A model generated the notes under the pieces. It was not told where the DNA came from. It made no database searches and was given only the letters and a program-made list of their open reading frames with translations. DNA of 64,000 bases from Candidatus Trichorickettsia mobilis (GTDB taxonomy: Bacteria; Pseudomonadota; Alphaproteobacteria; Rickettsiales; Rickettsiaceae). Below are positions 1 through 8,531 of the stretch, piece after piece (the stretch's first letter is position 1; each line of letters starts with the position of its first letter). The stretch lies in contig NZ_CP112932.1 in the NCBI RefSeq assembly GCF_034366785.1, positions 682,001 through 746,000 on the forward strand, given 5' to 3'. Made by a program: the position numbers and the translations under genes.

Positions 1-1032
1 TGTGGTTCAGTGGTCGCATCAGGCTTTATCGCATTACAATTTAAGGTTTTTGCTACTATTTTTAGATCTTACTTAGGGATATCAAGTGACTATGCAATTT
101 ATCTGGCCGGCTTTATAGTAGTATCTTACTCAGCTTTTGGTGGTATTAGATCTATTGCATTTACCGATGTAATTCAGTTCTTTACTTTTGGTGTTTTAAT
201 ACCAGTGCTTAGTATTGTTATTTGGCATGAATATACTAATATCAACGGTTTTGATTTTAAGCAAGCAATGAGTAACCCTATATTTAATCCTCAAGAATTC
301 TTAGGTTTCTCAAATTCTAAATTTTGGTCATTGATATTCTTATTTATTCTATTTTCTCTTCCTAGTTTTGATGCCACTCTTTTTCAAAGAGTAAGTATAG
401 GTCGCTCTACAACACAAGTTACCAAAGCTTTTACTATCTCTTCTATATTACTGCTATTAATTCTATCTGGAATGTCATGGATTGGATTTTTACTCTTTAA
501 TGTCGATCCTACTCTGGAACCAGATAACTTGGTTCATTATATAATAAATAATTACGCGCACGTCGGACTTAAAGGATTTATATTGGTGGGACTCGGTGCA
601 ATGTGTATGTCTAATGCAGATGCTAATTTGAATTCTGCCTCAGTAGTATTAACTCATGATTTTCTTAGTCCTTTGGGGTTTAAATTTAAAAATGAATTAA
701 TTTTATCTAAGCTTATTGCATTAACAATTGGCATGATTGCGCTGTTCTTAGCATCATTGGATTATGACTTGCTTTCTCTAGTGTTTATGACACAAAGTTT
801 TAACTTGGCAGCCATGCCATTAATGCTGGCCATTTTGGGATTTCGCACTACAGAAAAATCAGTATTGATAGGGATTGTAGCTCATTTTATTTGCGTACCA
901 ATTTGGCGTCAATTTTTTATGGATACTACTGGAATTGATAGTCTTGTACCAGGATGGATTACTAACGCTGTATTTTGCATTGGAAGCCACTACTTGTTAA
1001 AACAAGGAGGATTAGTTGCTACAAAAACATAA
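1..1032 (+). CDS. Sodium:solute symporter family permease (5' truncated by window edge)
   Basis: C-terminal part of a member of the sodium/solute symporter (SSS) family, an inner-membrane carrier that takes up small solutes such as amino or organic acids with Na+. The reading frame is open to base 1 (Cys-Gly-Ser precede the first GTG at base 10), so the gene begins upstream. About 340 residues remain of a family that usually has around 480-500. They are mostly hydrophobic helices, with the family-like stretches FQRVSIGRS and SNADANLNSASVVLTHDF. The substrate cannot be told. It overlaps the following histidine kinase gene by 17 bases, which suggests the pair works together, as in symporter-linked sensor kinases where the two domains are fused. 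Confidence 0.85.
   Translation, partial: CGSVVASGFIALQFKVFATIFRSYLGISSDYAIYLAGFIVVSYSAFGGIRSIAFTDVIQFFTFGVLIPVLSIVIWHEYTNINGFDFKQAMSNPIFNPQEFLGFSNSKFWSLIFLFILFSLPSFDATLFQRVSIGRSTTQVTKAFTISSILLLLILSGMSWIGFLLFNVDPTLEPDNLVHYIINNYAHVGLKGFILVGLGAMCMSNADANLNSASVVLTHDFLSPLGFKFKNELILSKLIALTIGMIALFLASLDYDLLSLVFMTQSFNLAAMPLMLAILGFRTTEKSVLIGIVAHFICVPIWRQFFMDTTGIDSLVPGWITNAVFCIGSHYLLKQGGLVATKT
1004..1018 (+). promoter_or_regulatory. Strong ribosome binding site and TTG start inside upstream gene
   Basis: AAGGAGG at 1004-1010 is followed by five bases and a TTG codon at 1016-1018. It decides the start of the histidine kinase and lies within the last codons of the symporter gene. Confidence 0.75.
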
Positions 1033-2371
1033 ATTTTCTGTTGTTAAATTTATCAAGAGCTTTAGTTTTTTAACTTTTTGTAAAAATAATTCACCACAAG
1101 AAGAGTTGTTTTATACGGGATTCGGTATCTTTGGTATCATATCAACTATTTGCACTATGTATTACATATCTGGTGTTTCTGAGCTTAGAGAACAAAAAGC
1201 ATTAATATATATTTATGAAAGTATGCTTGTGCTTTCGGTATGTATAGTGACTTATCCTGTTTGGCCAAATACTTTAAAAAAAGATACTATTATACAAATT
1301 ATCTGGAATATAGGTGTATTTTATTTGCTTATAATTTGTAGTAGTTTTTTTGTAATGTTAAGTAATTTTGCTGCTTTAGAGACAGTGGTATTTACAGTTA
1401 ATTTGATAGTAGTAGCAATTTTAATTAGATGGAAGATTGCTGTGGGAATGATTATAGTAGGATTATTTCTAGGTACTCAATTTTATCAATATTATACAGG
1501 CGTTAGTATAAAAAATGTAGATATTGGAATAAAATCTAGTTCGTTTGTTCTATATACTTTTCTATTAATTGCTACTGCTATAATTATTTTTCTTAAACCT
1601 AAACAAGAACAGCAAGCACTTACTGAAGAGAAGGTAAACCATCTAGATGATCGTATTATTGATAGAGAAGAAGAATTAGCAAAATCATTAGCTCTGAAAA
1701 ATGAATTTCTACGCAATCTGGAGCATGAACTTAATACTCCAATTACCGGCATAATAAGTATGGGACAAGTTTTATGGGAAAGTTATGATAACCTCAACGA
1801 TAAACAACGACGTCAAGCAGCAGAAGAGATAGCAAAAAGTTCTCAGAGATTAATTAGTTTAACTAATAACTTATTAGATTTATCCAAATTATCATCTTTA
1901 ACCTATGAATTGTATAAAACTAATGTTAATTTTAGTAAACTTGTGCGTGATCGCGTGAATCAGTGCAAAAAATTATATCTAAATAACAAGGAACTGCAAT
2001 TCTTTACTGAAATAGAGCCTAATATTGAAATAAGTTGTGATCAGCGCTATATCACATCTACCGTTGATAATTTAATTATCAATGCAATTCAGTATAGTGG
2101 GATGACAGGTAAAATAACTGTAAAATTGTACAAAATAGCTGGCAACGTAGAATTCAGCATTCAAGACGAAGGTATAGGGATACCACAAAATGAACTTATA
2201 CATATATTTAACGCTTTTACCGTTAGTTCTAAAACCCATACTCCAGCTGGTGGCCGAGGAGTAGGACTTGCTTTATGCGAAAAAGCTATCAAAGCTCATG
2301 GTGGCACTATTCAAGCTGAAAGTAATGGTAAGAAGGGAGCAAAGTTTAAGTTTTGTTTTCGCATTAATTAA
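1016..2371 (+). CDS. Membrane-bound sensor histidine kinase
   Basis: A two-component sensor kinase of 451 residues. Residues about 33-195 contain several hydrophobic helices (roughly six), and a charged helix at about 200-230 links them to the kinase core. The HisKA dimerisation/phosphoacceptor region has the H-box FLRNLEHELNTPITGI with the probable phosphorylated His237. The HATPase_c domain has an N-box (DNLIINAIQYS) and G-boxes (DEGIGIP, GGRGVGLAL). No receiver domain is fused and no response regulator lies next to it. The start is TTG at 1016, placed five bases after a strong AAGGAGG at 1004-1010 that lies inside the end of the symporter gene, so translation is probably coupled. The signal sensed is unknown; involvement of the symporter is an inference. 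Confidence 0.9.
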   Translation: MLQKHKFSVVKFIKSFSFLTFCKNNSPQEELFYTGFGIFGIISTICTMYYISGVSELREQKALIYIYESMLVLSVCIVTYPVWPNTLKKDTIIQIIWNIGVFYLLIICSSFFVMLSNFAALETVVFTVNLIVVAILIRWKIAVGMIIVGLFLGTQFYQYYTGVSIKNVDIGIKSSSFVLYTFLLIATAIIIFLKPKQEQQALTEEKVNHLDDRIIDREEELAKSLALKNEFLRNLEHELNTPITGIISMGQVLWESYDNLNDKQRRQAAEEIAKSSQRLISLTNNLLDLSKLSSLTYELYKTNVNFSKLVRDRVNQCKKLYLNNKELQFFTEIEPNIEISCDQRYITSTVDNLIINAIQYSGMTGKITVKLYKIAGNVEFSIQDEGIGIPQNELIHIFNAFTVSSKTHTPAGGRGVGLALCEKAIKAHGGTIQAESNGKKGAKFKFCFRIN

Positions 2372-2389
2372 TGATCATCATGAACTAAA

Positions 2390-2683
2390 ATGATTGCAAA
2401 TTTACAATATAAAAAATACTACTCCATTGGTGAAGTAACAACCATACTCCAAATACCTGCTCATCAGTTACGATATTTGGAGAAAGCTTTGCCAAATTTT
2501 ACTGTTACTAAAATTAAAGGTCGACGATATTATACTCAACAAAATATTGAGCTAATTAAAACAAGAATCAAAGAGCATTCTCATAATCTATTTGATTTTG
2601 ACTATAATGCTGTAATCAATCAAATAGATATTTTGATAAATAAATTTGAACAACTTTCGTCCAATATCAATATTAATATATAA
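2390..2683 (+). CDS. Small MerR-family transcriptional regulator
   Basis: A 97-residue protein with an N-terminal MerR-type winged helix-turn-helix (residues about 10-58: YYSIGEVTTILQIPAHQLRYLE, then a wing ending in the typical GRRYYTQQNIELI). MerR proteins bind DNA as dimers through a following helix; here the region at about 58-97 is short and has no obvious effector domain or metal-binding cysteines, as in the short MerR regulators common in alphaproteobacteria. It starts 18 bases after the histidine kinase stop and may be in the same transcript. The target is unknown. Confidence 0.8.
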   Translation: MIANLQYKKYYSIGEVTTILQIPAHQLRYLEKALPNFTVTKIKGRRYYTQQNIELIKTRIKEHSHNLFDFDYNAVINQIDILINKFEQLSSNININI

Positions 2684-2701
2684 GGCTTTATTGAACCTGC
2701 A

Positions 2702-3244
2702 TCACTTCTTAATATTAATTTTCCTTACATCTTTAGTTAATAAATTACGCGGTAAGGTAATAGTCAGTACTCCGTTCTTAAATGTTGCTTCTATACCATC
2801 TTCTTCTGCATCATTTGGTAAAGATAATACACGTTGAAATGAGCCATAAGAACGTTCTATGCAATGAAAATTCTTATTTTCTTCTGTTGTTTCTTTTTTT
2901 TTATCGCCACGAATTGTAAGAGTTCTATTGGCTAATTCCAGATTCACATTTTCTTCTTCCACTCCAGGTACTTCCATGGTGATTGTATATTCTTTATCAC
3001 TTTCCATAATGTCTACACTAGGTTTAAAAAATCCACTCATAATATTATGATCACTACTAGCAGATTTTAATGCGGGAAAGCCAAAACTATTTAATGCGCT
3101 ATCGAATAGTCGATCTATTTCTCGATGTAGCTGAAGCATAGGATGTTTAGAGGAGGTAGTTTCTTTATGCGTCTCAGAATTAGTATGATTGTGATTTTCT
3201 TCATTTTTTAGCCAATTCCAAGGATTCCATTTGTTGATATCCAT
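2702..3244 (-). CDS. Small heat shock protein (Hsp20/alpha-crystallin)
   Basis: An ATP-independent holdase chaperone of about 180 residues. The alpha-crystallin domain spans about residues 70-182: it begins in the PSVDIMESDKEYTITMEVPG stretch, and the conserved strand GVLTITLPRN lies near the C-terminus. The N-terminal arm is Trp- and His-rich, then HPMLQLHREIDRLFD. The sequence allows two starts, ATG at 3250 and ATG at 3244. An AGGAG at 3252-3256 is one base from the first but seven from the second, so 3244 is preferred. It is convergent with the MerR gene. Rickettsiaceae commonly carry one or two such genes. Confidence 0.92.
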   Translation of the reverse strand: MDINKWNPWNWLKNEENHNHTNSETHKETTSSKHPMLQLHREIDRLFDSALNSFGFPALKSASSDHNIMSGFFKPSVDIMESDKEYTITMEVPGVEEENVNLELANRTLTIRGDKKKETTEENKNFHCIERSYGSFQRVLSLPNDAEEDGIEATFKNGVLTITLPRNLLTKDVRKINIKK

Positions 3245-3364
3245 GACCATACTCCTTTTATTATTAGATAAACAGGTGGTTTGTGAACATTAAACAATTA
3301 ATTGTTTTGCTACGAAAACCCTGTAACTACAATAGTATATAATGATTTTTTAAATTTCAAGTAC

Positions 3365-4086
3365 TTAAAAAAGATTATTGTTTTCGTGCCAGATAAGCCA
3401 TTTTTTACGATTAACACCGCCACTATATCCTCCGAGATTACCATTGCTGTTGATAATACGGTGACATGGAATTACGATGGCGATTTGATTTGCACCATTG
3501 GCATTTGCTACGGCTCTGTATGCAGTTTGTTTGCCAATTGCTCTAGCTTGATCGGCATAGCTTCTAGTTTGGCCATAAGGAATACGCATCAGTTCTGACC
3601 AAACAAGATTTTGGAACGAACTACCAAGAGGATGAAACGGTGTTTTAAACTCCTTCGATGATCCGTTAAAATAAGAGTTGAGCTCTGCTTTAATTGAGGC
3701 AATAGGGTTAGTGTGACCAGGAATAATAGTAGAGGTGGTTGTGAGTTGTAGTTGCTCGCATTCACGCCCTAAACCCACGTTTATCTTCAAATTCCAAAAG
3801 GTACAAAGCTTCTTCGTCAACAATGGTAAGCATAGATCCTAGAGGTGTATCAAGCCAGGACGCTTTAAGAGCCTGTCTTGAAAGTCTATATAAGAGAGGA
3901 ATTTTTAGGAAAAACGAAGTCGAGTACCGCAGCGTACCCTTTGTACGTGAGGAACGGAGACGAGTTTTGACAACAAAATTACCTCTTATATAGACTTTCA
4001 AGACAGGCTCTAAGGATAGTGCGTTGAATATTAATTACTACTTCTTGGTTACGAATTTGTTTCATAGCAAGCCCCATCCATAGATT
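3365..4086 (-). pseudogene. ada: Decayed Ada-type O6-methylguanine-DNA methyltransferase
   Basis: Remnant of a bifunctional Ada-like gene (AraC-type helix-turn-helix plus methylated-DNA-cysteine methyltransferase). The catalytic C-terminal part (frame 3365-3823) is well preserved, including the acceptor-cysteine motif IPCHR and GGYSGG. Its upstream piece (WLDTPLGSMLTIVDEEALYLL) lies in another frame; deleting one G from the GGG at about 3776-3778 would rejoin them as DKRGLGRECEQ. Further upstream a 144-bp palindromic element interrupts the gene. Beyond it, at about 4020-4086, are a few codons (MGLAMKQIRNQE) that match the end of the AraC helix-turn-helix of Ada proteins, then a stop. The gene thus has one frameshift, an insertion and loss of the 5' half. 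The intact C-terminal frame alone could still make a 152-residue Ogt-like fragment, but its activity is doubtful. Confidence 0.75.
3868..4011. repeat. Palindromic element, family A (copy 1)
   Basis: A 144-bp element whose ends begin AGAGCCTGTC and are inverted copies of each other for 29 bases without mismatch (3868-3896 against 3983-4011). The interior carries the family-A core AAAACGAAGTCGAGTACCGC. Related copies lie at 25832-25979 and 54575-54723, with a degenerate one near 23802-23926. This copy sits inside the ada remnant. On the reverse strand one frame through it stays open and enters the methyltransferase coding sequence. Confidence 0.85.
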
Positions 4087-4303
4087 TGATTCTTACATAT
4101 TAATGTCCAAAAAATTCCTGTTTTATTTCTTTCATCAGTATTTTATTCTATGTTATGTTATAATTTACTATAGTCAATTGAAAATGAACGCCTAAATATA
4201 CTGTTCATTTCCTGAATTGCTTCGACTTCGTTGTGCTATGGCGGTAAAGAGGTGCTTAAGCCAGAGATCTATTATAACACTCTCCAGATTAGGAGCTTAA
4301 GAG

Positions 4304-4606
4304 ATGAAACCAATTATTGATGATATTAATAAAATAATCTTAAATATTGTTGGTAAGAAAGATCCATTGCTTGCAGAAATTATGATGAATTGGACAAAAA
4401 TTGTGGGAGGTGATTTTAGCCAGAAATCTAGCCCTTTTAAGATATCTACTTATCGTGAAAAAGGAATTAAGATAAATGTCTTATATATAAAAACCGATAA
4501 TGCGGCATTATCCTTAGAAATATCATTTCAACAAGAGCTAATAATTGAGCGTATAGCCGTATATTTAGGATTTAAGGCGATACATAAGTTACGTTTAATA
4601 ATATAA
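4304..4606 (+). CDS. DUF721/DciA-family protein
   Basis: A 100-residue protein resembling the DUF721 (DciA) family. It shows the typical early segment LLAEIMMNWTKIVGGDFSQKSSPFKI and a basic hydrophobic end (LGFKAIHKLRLII). DciA is the widespread ancestral loader of the replicative helicase DnaB in bacteria without DnaC, so a role in replication initiation is the best guess from family knowledge. An AGGAG at 4290-4294 lies nine bases before the ATG. The gene is convergent with ppx, and only two bases separate their ends. Confidence 0.7.
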   Translation: MKPIIDDINKIILNIVGKKDPLLAEIMMNWTKIVGGDFSQKSSPFKISTYREKGIKINVLYIKTDNAALSLEISFQQELIIERIAVYLGFKAIHKLRLII

Positions 4607-4608
4607 GC

Positions 4609-6051
4609 TTAAGCATCGATTGGTGATGTTATGTAGTTTTTGTAAGAATAAGGTGTGTAATATTGCGCTGTTTTTCTAGCAAAAGCAATATCTTTTAAAC
4701 GTTCACAAACTTTACCAAATATTACTCTAGGTAAAATTTCTGCTGTTGAAATTTCAATATATTTATCTTTTAAATGTAATGAAAACGACGGCATATGAAA
4801 TTCCGGCCCATCAACTTCTTTGGTAATTTTAATAAAATTACCAATTATTTGACTATTACAATAATCTTGCTTGCTAATCATCCTTTTGGCCAATCTATTA
4901 ATATAAAGGTCAGATTTGGAATTATATGCACATGCCAGGCTTAAACTCAGCATTATACGCTGACGGTGACTAAAAGGAATATCAGAAGCTAAAATAAATT
5001 CTACTGCAAAATTAGCTCTCAATGTTTTATCAATATTTTTATTGAAATGTGCAAGCATAATAGCAAGTTTTACTATATCAGATGTAGTAGCATCAGGTTT
5101 TATTAAAAGGTCAGCGATAACTGCGCTATATTGATCAAGTTTGCAGATATTGTCATCAAGTTTTACTAAAGCTTTCACTCTTTCGTAGACTATATCTTTT
5201 TCTTGTTCGCCTCTGGGTAATGAAATAAATCTTACCCCTTCTTTAAGGCCGTAATTTGAAATTATTACCTTTTCTGAAGCAAAGACATCTAGCATAGCTT
5301 TAGCTACTAAAATTGCATTAGAATCAATTTTCCGTTGTTCGTAAACCGGTTTGATTCTTCGAATGTGATCTAATTTTTCTAAATATATTTCAAAATCTGC
5401 ACGAGGTATTTCGAGATTATGCAGATTCTTTAATGGATAATGGACAAAATCCATATAGAATCTACCAATTAAACGAAAGGCTCCACCAATTAAATATAAA
5501 TTTGGATAATGAAAAGTACCAAATTCTGTTCGTATTATATTGGTAATTAGCTCTAAATTATCAAGGTTGTTTGCACTTATGACTTTAGTGCCTAATGGTA
5601 AAGATTTTAAGCTGCCTACTTCTTTATTAGCGATTGACGCTAACTCTAGGCTACCGCCACCAAGATCGGCAGCGATACCGTGTGCATCATTTATACCAGA
5701 TAATAAACCGGCTGCAGTAAGATATGCTTCACGATCACCGGAAATGACATCAATTTCTATATTAAATTTTTGTTTAATTAGTTGTTTAAACTCTGCGGTT
5801 CTTGGGTGACCTCTTAAGGCTGCGGTCGCAACGCATTTAATCGTCGTGACCGATAATTGGTTAAAGATATGTATTAGATATTTTAATGATAAGTAAGTTT
5901 GGTGTTTAACATCAATATCTTCCATCTCAAGTAAGCTTGGAATATCACTTTTAAATTTATCATTAAAAATTTCTGGAGCACCTAAACTATCTCGTTCATA
6001 AACTACAGCCCTTATAGCATTATAGCCAATATCAATAATCGCCGAGCGCAT
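4609..6051 (-). CDS. ppx: Ppx/GppA-family phosphatase
   Basis: An exopolyphosphatase / guanosine pentaphosphate phosphatase-type protein of 480 residues, the usual length for the family. The N-terminal sugar-kinase-like ATPase fold shows AIIDIGYNAIRAVVYER (residues about 4-20), ATAALR (75-80), SGDREAYL (104-111) and the phosphate-binding loop ADLGGGSLELA (128-138). The C-terminal half is helical and HD-like. Family members remove phosphate from polyphosphate or pppGpp; which substrate applies here cannot be decided. The start ATG is unambiguous, with stops upstream. Confidence 0.88.
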   Translation of the reverse strand: MRSAIIDIGYNAIRAVVYERDSLGAPEIFNDKFKSDIPSLLEMEDIDVKHQTYLSLKYLIHIFNQLSVTTIKCVATAALRGHPRTAEFKQLIKQKFNIEIDVISGDREAYLTAAGLLSGINDAHGIAADLGGGSLELASIANKEVGSLKSLPLGTKVISANNLDNLELITNIIRTEFGTFHYPNLYLIGGAFRLIGRFYMDFVHYPLKNLHNLEIPRADFEIYLEKLDHIRRIKPVYEQRKIDSNAILVAKAMLDVFASEKVIISNYGLKEGVRFISLPRGEQEKDIVYERVKALVKLDDNICKLDQYSAVIADLLIKPDATTSDIVKLAIMLAHFNKNIDKTLRANFAVEFILASDIPFSHRQRIMLSLSLACAYNSKSDLYINRLAKRMISKQDYCNSQIIGNFIKITKEVDGPEFHMPSFSLHLKDKYIEISTAEILPRVIFGKVCERLKDIAFARKTAQYYTPYSYKNYITSPIDA

Positions 6052-6188
6052 TTATATTCCCTACTTTTACTATAAATTAATTACAAAAATGGATGGATAG
6101 AGTCTGATAAGATGAACAGAACATTTTATACGGTTAAACCAGTTTTTGCTACAATTTTATCGCTTAAATTATAACAAATGGGTCTTAT

Positions 6189-6911
6189 TTACATTAAATC
6201 GCCAATATTTTCTAGAAATAACCGTGCTCGATGTGATTTTGGTTTAGCAAAGAAATCTATCTTATTTTGGTCAGCAAGTACTTGTCCTTGATCCATAAAA
6301 ATAATACGATCGGCTATTGCAACAGCAAATTTAAGGTGATGAGTAACAACCACCATAGTAATTTGTGATTTTAGTAGTAATATTGCGTCTATTATTTCTT
6401 TAATTACTTCCGGATCAAGTGCTGAAGTTGGTTCATCAAATAATATTATTTCCGGCTCCATCATCAGTGCTCGACATATAGCAACTCTCTGCTTTTGTCC
6501 ACCTGATAAATCTATTGGTTTGGATAATAGTTTGGTTGTTAAGCCAAATTTATTTAATAACTCTATGGCTTTTATAACACTTGCTTCTTTGGTTAACCCT
6601 AAAACATTTATCGGGCCATATATTAAGTTATCACGAACATTCATGTGTGGAAAAAGATTAAAAGCCTGGAATACCATACCAATTTTTAAGCATAACTTTC
6701 TTCTGTTGCTATTAGTTAATTTTTGTCCTCCAATTAGTACATGACCGCTAGTAGGCTCTTCTAAATGGTTGATACATCTAAGTAATGTTGATTTACCGCT
6801 ACCGGATGGTCCAATAATAGCAACTGTTTCGCCATTACCAAAATTTAAAGTAATATTTTTTATGGCATAGTTATCACCATATTTTTTAGAAATTTTCTCA
6901 AGGGTAATCAT
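6189..6911 (-). CDS. glnQ: Amino-acid (glutamine-type) ABC transporter ATP-binding protein
   Basis: The 240-residue ATPase of a polar amino-acid uptake system. Walker A is GPSGSGKS (34-41), the signature LSGGQKQR lies at about 138-145, and Walker B ILFDEPTSALD follows, with the switch histidine in VVVTHHLKFA. It drives the permease encoded just upstream; the two genes overlap by four bases (ATGA), a sign of translational coupling. No periplasmic binding protein gene is adjacent, so it must be elsewhere. The glutamine assignment follows the closest-looking family (GlnPQ) and is not proven. Confidence 0.92.
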   Translation of the reverse strand: MITLEKISKKYGDNYAIKNITLNFGNGETVAIIGPSGSGKSTLLRCINHLEEPTSGHVLIGGQKLTNSNRRKLCLKIGMVFQAFNLFPHMNVRDNLIYGPINVLGLTKEASVIKAIELLNKFGLTTKLLSKPIDLSGGQKQRVAICRALMMEPEIILFDEPTSALDPEVIKEIIDAILLLKSQITMVVVTHHLKFAVAIADRIIFMDQGQVLADQNKIDFFAKPKSHRARLFLENIGDLM

Positions 6912-7561
6912 GCTAGTTTTTTCTCTAATATTCTTGACAAATAACTAATCACTAATACCAGAAAATAATAGGTTGCTGCAGCTATACACATAGGTATAAA
7001 AAAATTGTATGTTTCTACAGATATCATTTGTGCGCGGCGCATGATATCCATTTCACCAATCATTGAAATAATAGCTGATTCTTTGATTAAATTAATTAAT
7101 TCATTGATTAATGAAGGTAAAATAGTACGTATAGCCTGAGGCAAGATAATATCCTTCATCATTAAGCTTTGAGGTATACCTAGAGCTCTTGCGGCATCAA
7201 ATTGACCTTTATCAACAGCTTCTATTCCAGCTCTAATTATTTCGGATACGTAAGCTCCAGAATTTAATGAAAATGTTAATACACCAGCGGTAAATATATT
7301 AAATTTTATATCTATCAAACTCGGCATACCAAAATAAATAATGCTTAACTGAATTAATACTGGCGTACCACGGAATATCGAAGTATAGATATGAGCAAAT
7401 GTTCGTATAGCAAAATGTTTACTCATTTTGAATAAAGCTAAAAATATACCAATAATTAAACCAAAAAAAACTGCTATAATACTATATTTTAAAGTAACAA
7501 CTGCTCCTTGGATGATAAAGCTAGCTGATGGCCATGAGGTTATAAATTCAGCAAGCATCAA
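6908..7561 (-). CDS. glnP: Amino-acid (glutamine-type) ABC transporter permease
   Basis: A 217-residue inner-membrane permease of the His/Glu/Gln/Arg type. About five hydrophobic helices are visible, along with the EAA loop that docks the ATPase (EAVDKGQFDAARALGIPQ, residues about 117-134) and the family hallmark SGAYVSEIIRAGIEAV just before it. Two adjacent ATGs (7561 and 7558) could start the protein, with little consequence. It is the first gene of the glnP-glnQ pair and lies close downstream of tRNA-Ala on the same strand. Confidence 0.92.
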   Translation of the reverse strand: MMLAEFITSWPSASFIIQGAVVTLKYSIIAVFFGLIIGIFLALFKMSKHFAIRTFAHIYTSIFRGTPVLIQLSIIYFGMPSLIDIKFNIFTAGVLTFSLNSGAYVSEIIRAGIEAVDKGQFDAARALGIPQSLMMKDIILPQAIRTILPSLINELINLIKESAIISMIGEMDIMRRAQMISVETYNFFIPMCIAAATYYFLVLVISYLSRILEKKLA

Positions 7562-7601
7562 AAAACCTAATTATCTGAGTGAAGATCTATTTTTGAAATT
7601 A

Positions 7602-7677
7602 TGGTGGAGCCAGGCGGAATCGAACCGCCGACCTTTTGAATGCCATTCAAACGCTCTACCAACTGAGCTATGACCCC
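7602..7677 (-). tRNA. tRNA-Ala (anticodon GGC)
   Basis: A complete 76-nt cloverleaf on the reverse strand including encoded CCA. Acceptor stem GGGGTCA pairs with TGGCTCC (two G-U pairs). The D-arm is AGCTCAGTTGGTAGAGC, the anticodon arm is TTTGA-ATGGCAT-TCAAA giving anticodon GGC, and the T-arm has GGTTCGATTCC. Confidence 0.95.
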
Positions 7678-7778
7678 TTGACGAAAAAATTTTGATCTTG
7701 ATAATTACAAAGACTGGAATTATAACGTAATTCTTTTATATTGCAAGATTATGGTTATATGTATATTAAAAATCTTTG

Positions 7779-8453
7779 ATGTCACCTAATCGTTCATTCT
7801 CACGAAGAGTAGGCAAGGGTCTATCTAAATCACAAAAAAATCTTCTGGGAGATACCTTAGCGCAATATTTGTGGAATAATAATTCTTTAGATGATCATCT
7901 TGTAGATAGATCTATAATTCTTGAGATCGGCTTTGGTATGGGAGAACATTTTATTCATCAAGCATGCTATAGACCTGATCAACTACTTATCGGGGTTGAA
8001 GCATATCTCAATGGTATTGCCAATGTTCTTAAACTTGCTTTGGATGCAAATATTCGCAATATTTTGTTATGGCCTGATGATTTGGATTTGATGATCAAAG
8101 ATATTCCTCTTGGTTGCTTAAGCGGTATTTATTTATTATTTCCCGACCCATGGCCAAAACGTAAACATCATAAAAAACGCTTTCTAAATACCGAACGACT
8201 TCATATATTACAGAACAAATTAAAACCAGGAGGGTTCTTTATCTTTGCTTCAGATGTTGATGATTATTTTTTTGCTACTAAAGATCTAGTAGTTAAGAAT
8301 AATAGCTTTAAGCCATTAGAATTAGACAGTGATTTTTTAAATCAACCTAATAATTATATAGTGACAAAATATCATAATAAAGCGCAAATCGAAGGGAGAA
8401 CTACCAGGTTTTTACATGCTATCAAAAGACCTCTTTCACAAACTGATTCCTAA
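7779..8453 (+). CDS. trmB: tRNA (guanine-N7)-methyltransferase
   Basis: Class I SAM-dependent methyltransferase that makes m7G46 in tRNA; about 224 residues. It has the SAM loop ILEIGFGMGEHFI (about 46-58) and the diagnostic TrmB motif FPDPWPKRKHHKKRF (about 120-134). A TTG at 7776 lies directly before the ATG at 7779; the ATG is preferred. The last residues (RPLSQTDS) and the stop codon are encoded by the left arm of a 23-bp palindromic repeat, so the natural C-terminus has probably been altered by insertion of that element. The next gene is convergent. Confidence 0.93.
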   Translation: MSPNRSFSRRVGKGLSKSQKNLLGDTLAQYLWNNNSLDDHLVDRSIILEIGFGMGEHFIHQACYRPDQLLIGVEAYLNGIANVLKLALDANIRNILLWPDDLDLMIKDIPLGCLSGIYLLFPDPWPKRKHHKKRFLNTERLHILQNKLKPGGFFIFASDVDDYFFATKDLVVKNNSFKPLELDSDFLNQPNNYIVTKYHNKAQIEGRTTRFLHAIKRPLSQTDS

Positions 8454-8508
8454 CGGTAATTTTGTCGTCGAAATTTTCTTGCTAAGAATCAGTTTGTGAA
8501 AGAGGTCT
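8427..8508. repeat. Palindromic element, family B (23-bp perfect arms)
   Basis: Arms at 8427-8449 (beginning AGACCTCTTTCACAAACTG) and 8486-8508 are perfect inverted copies of 23 bp around a 36-base centre. The element supplies the trmB stop codon and lies between two convergent genes, where the hairpin could also end transcription from both sides. A longer relative is found after mreC (49711-49858). Confidence 0.85.
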
Positions 8509-8531
8509 AAAGCTGTGAGCGTTCAGGGTTT

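Noticed and set aside
3302-3598. Forward-strand open frame of 98 codons
   Set aside because: It is the antisense of the preserved methyltransferase part of the ada remnant and has no protein-family likeness.
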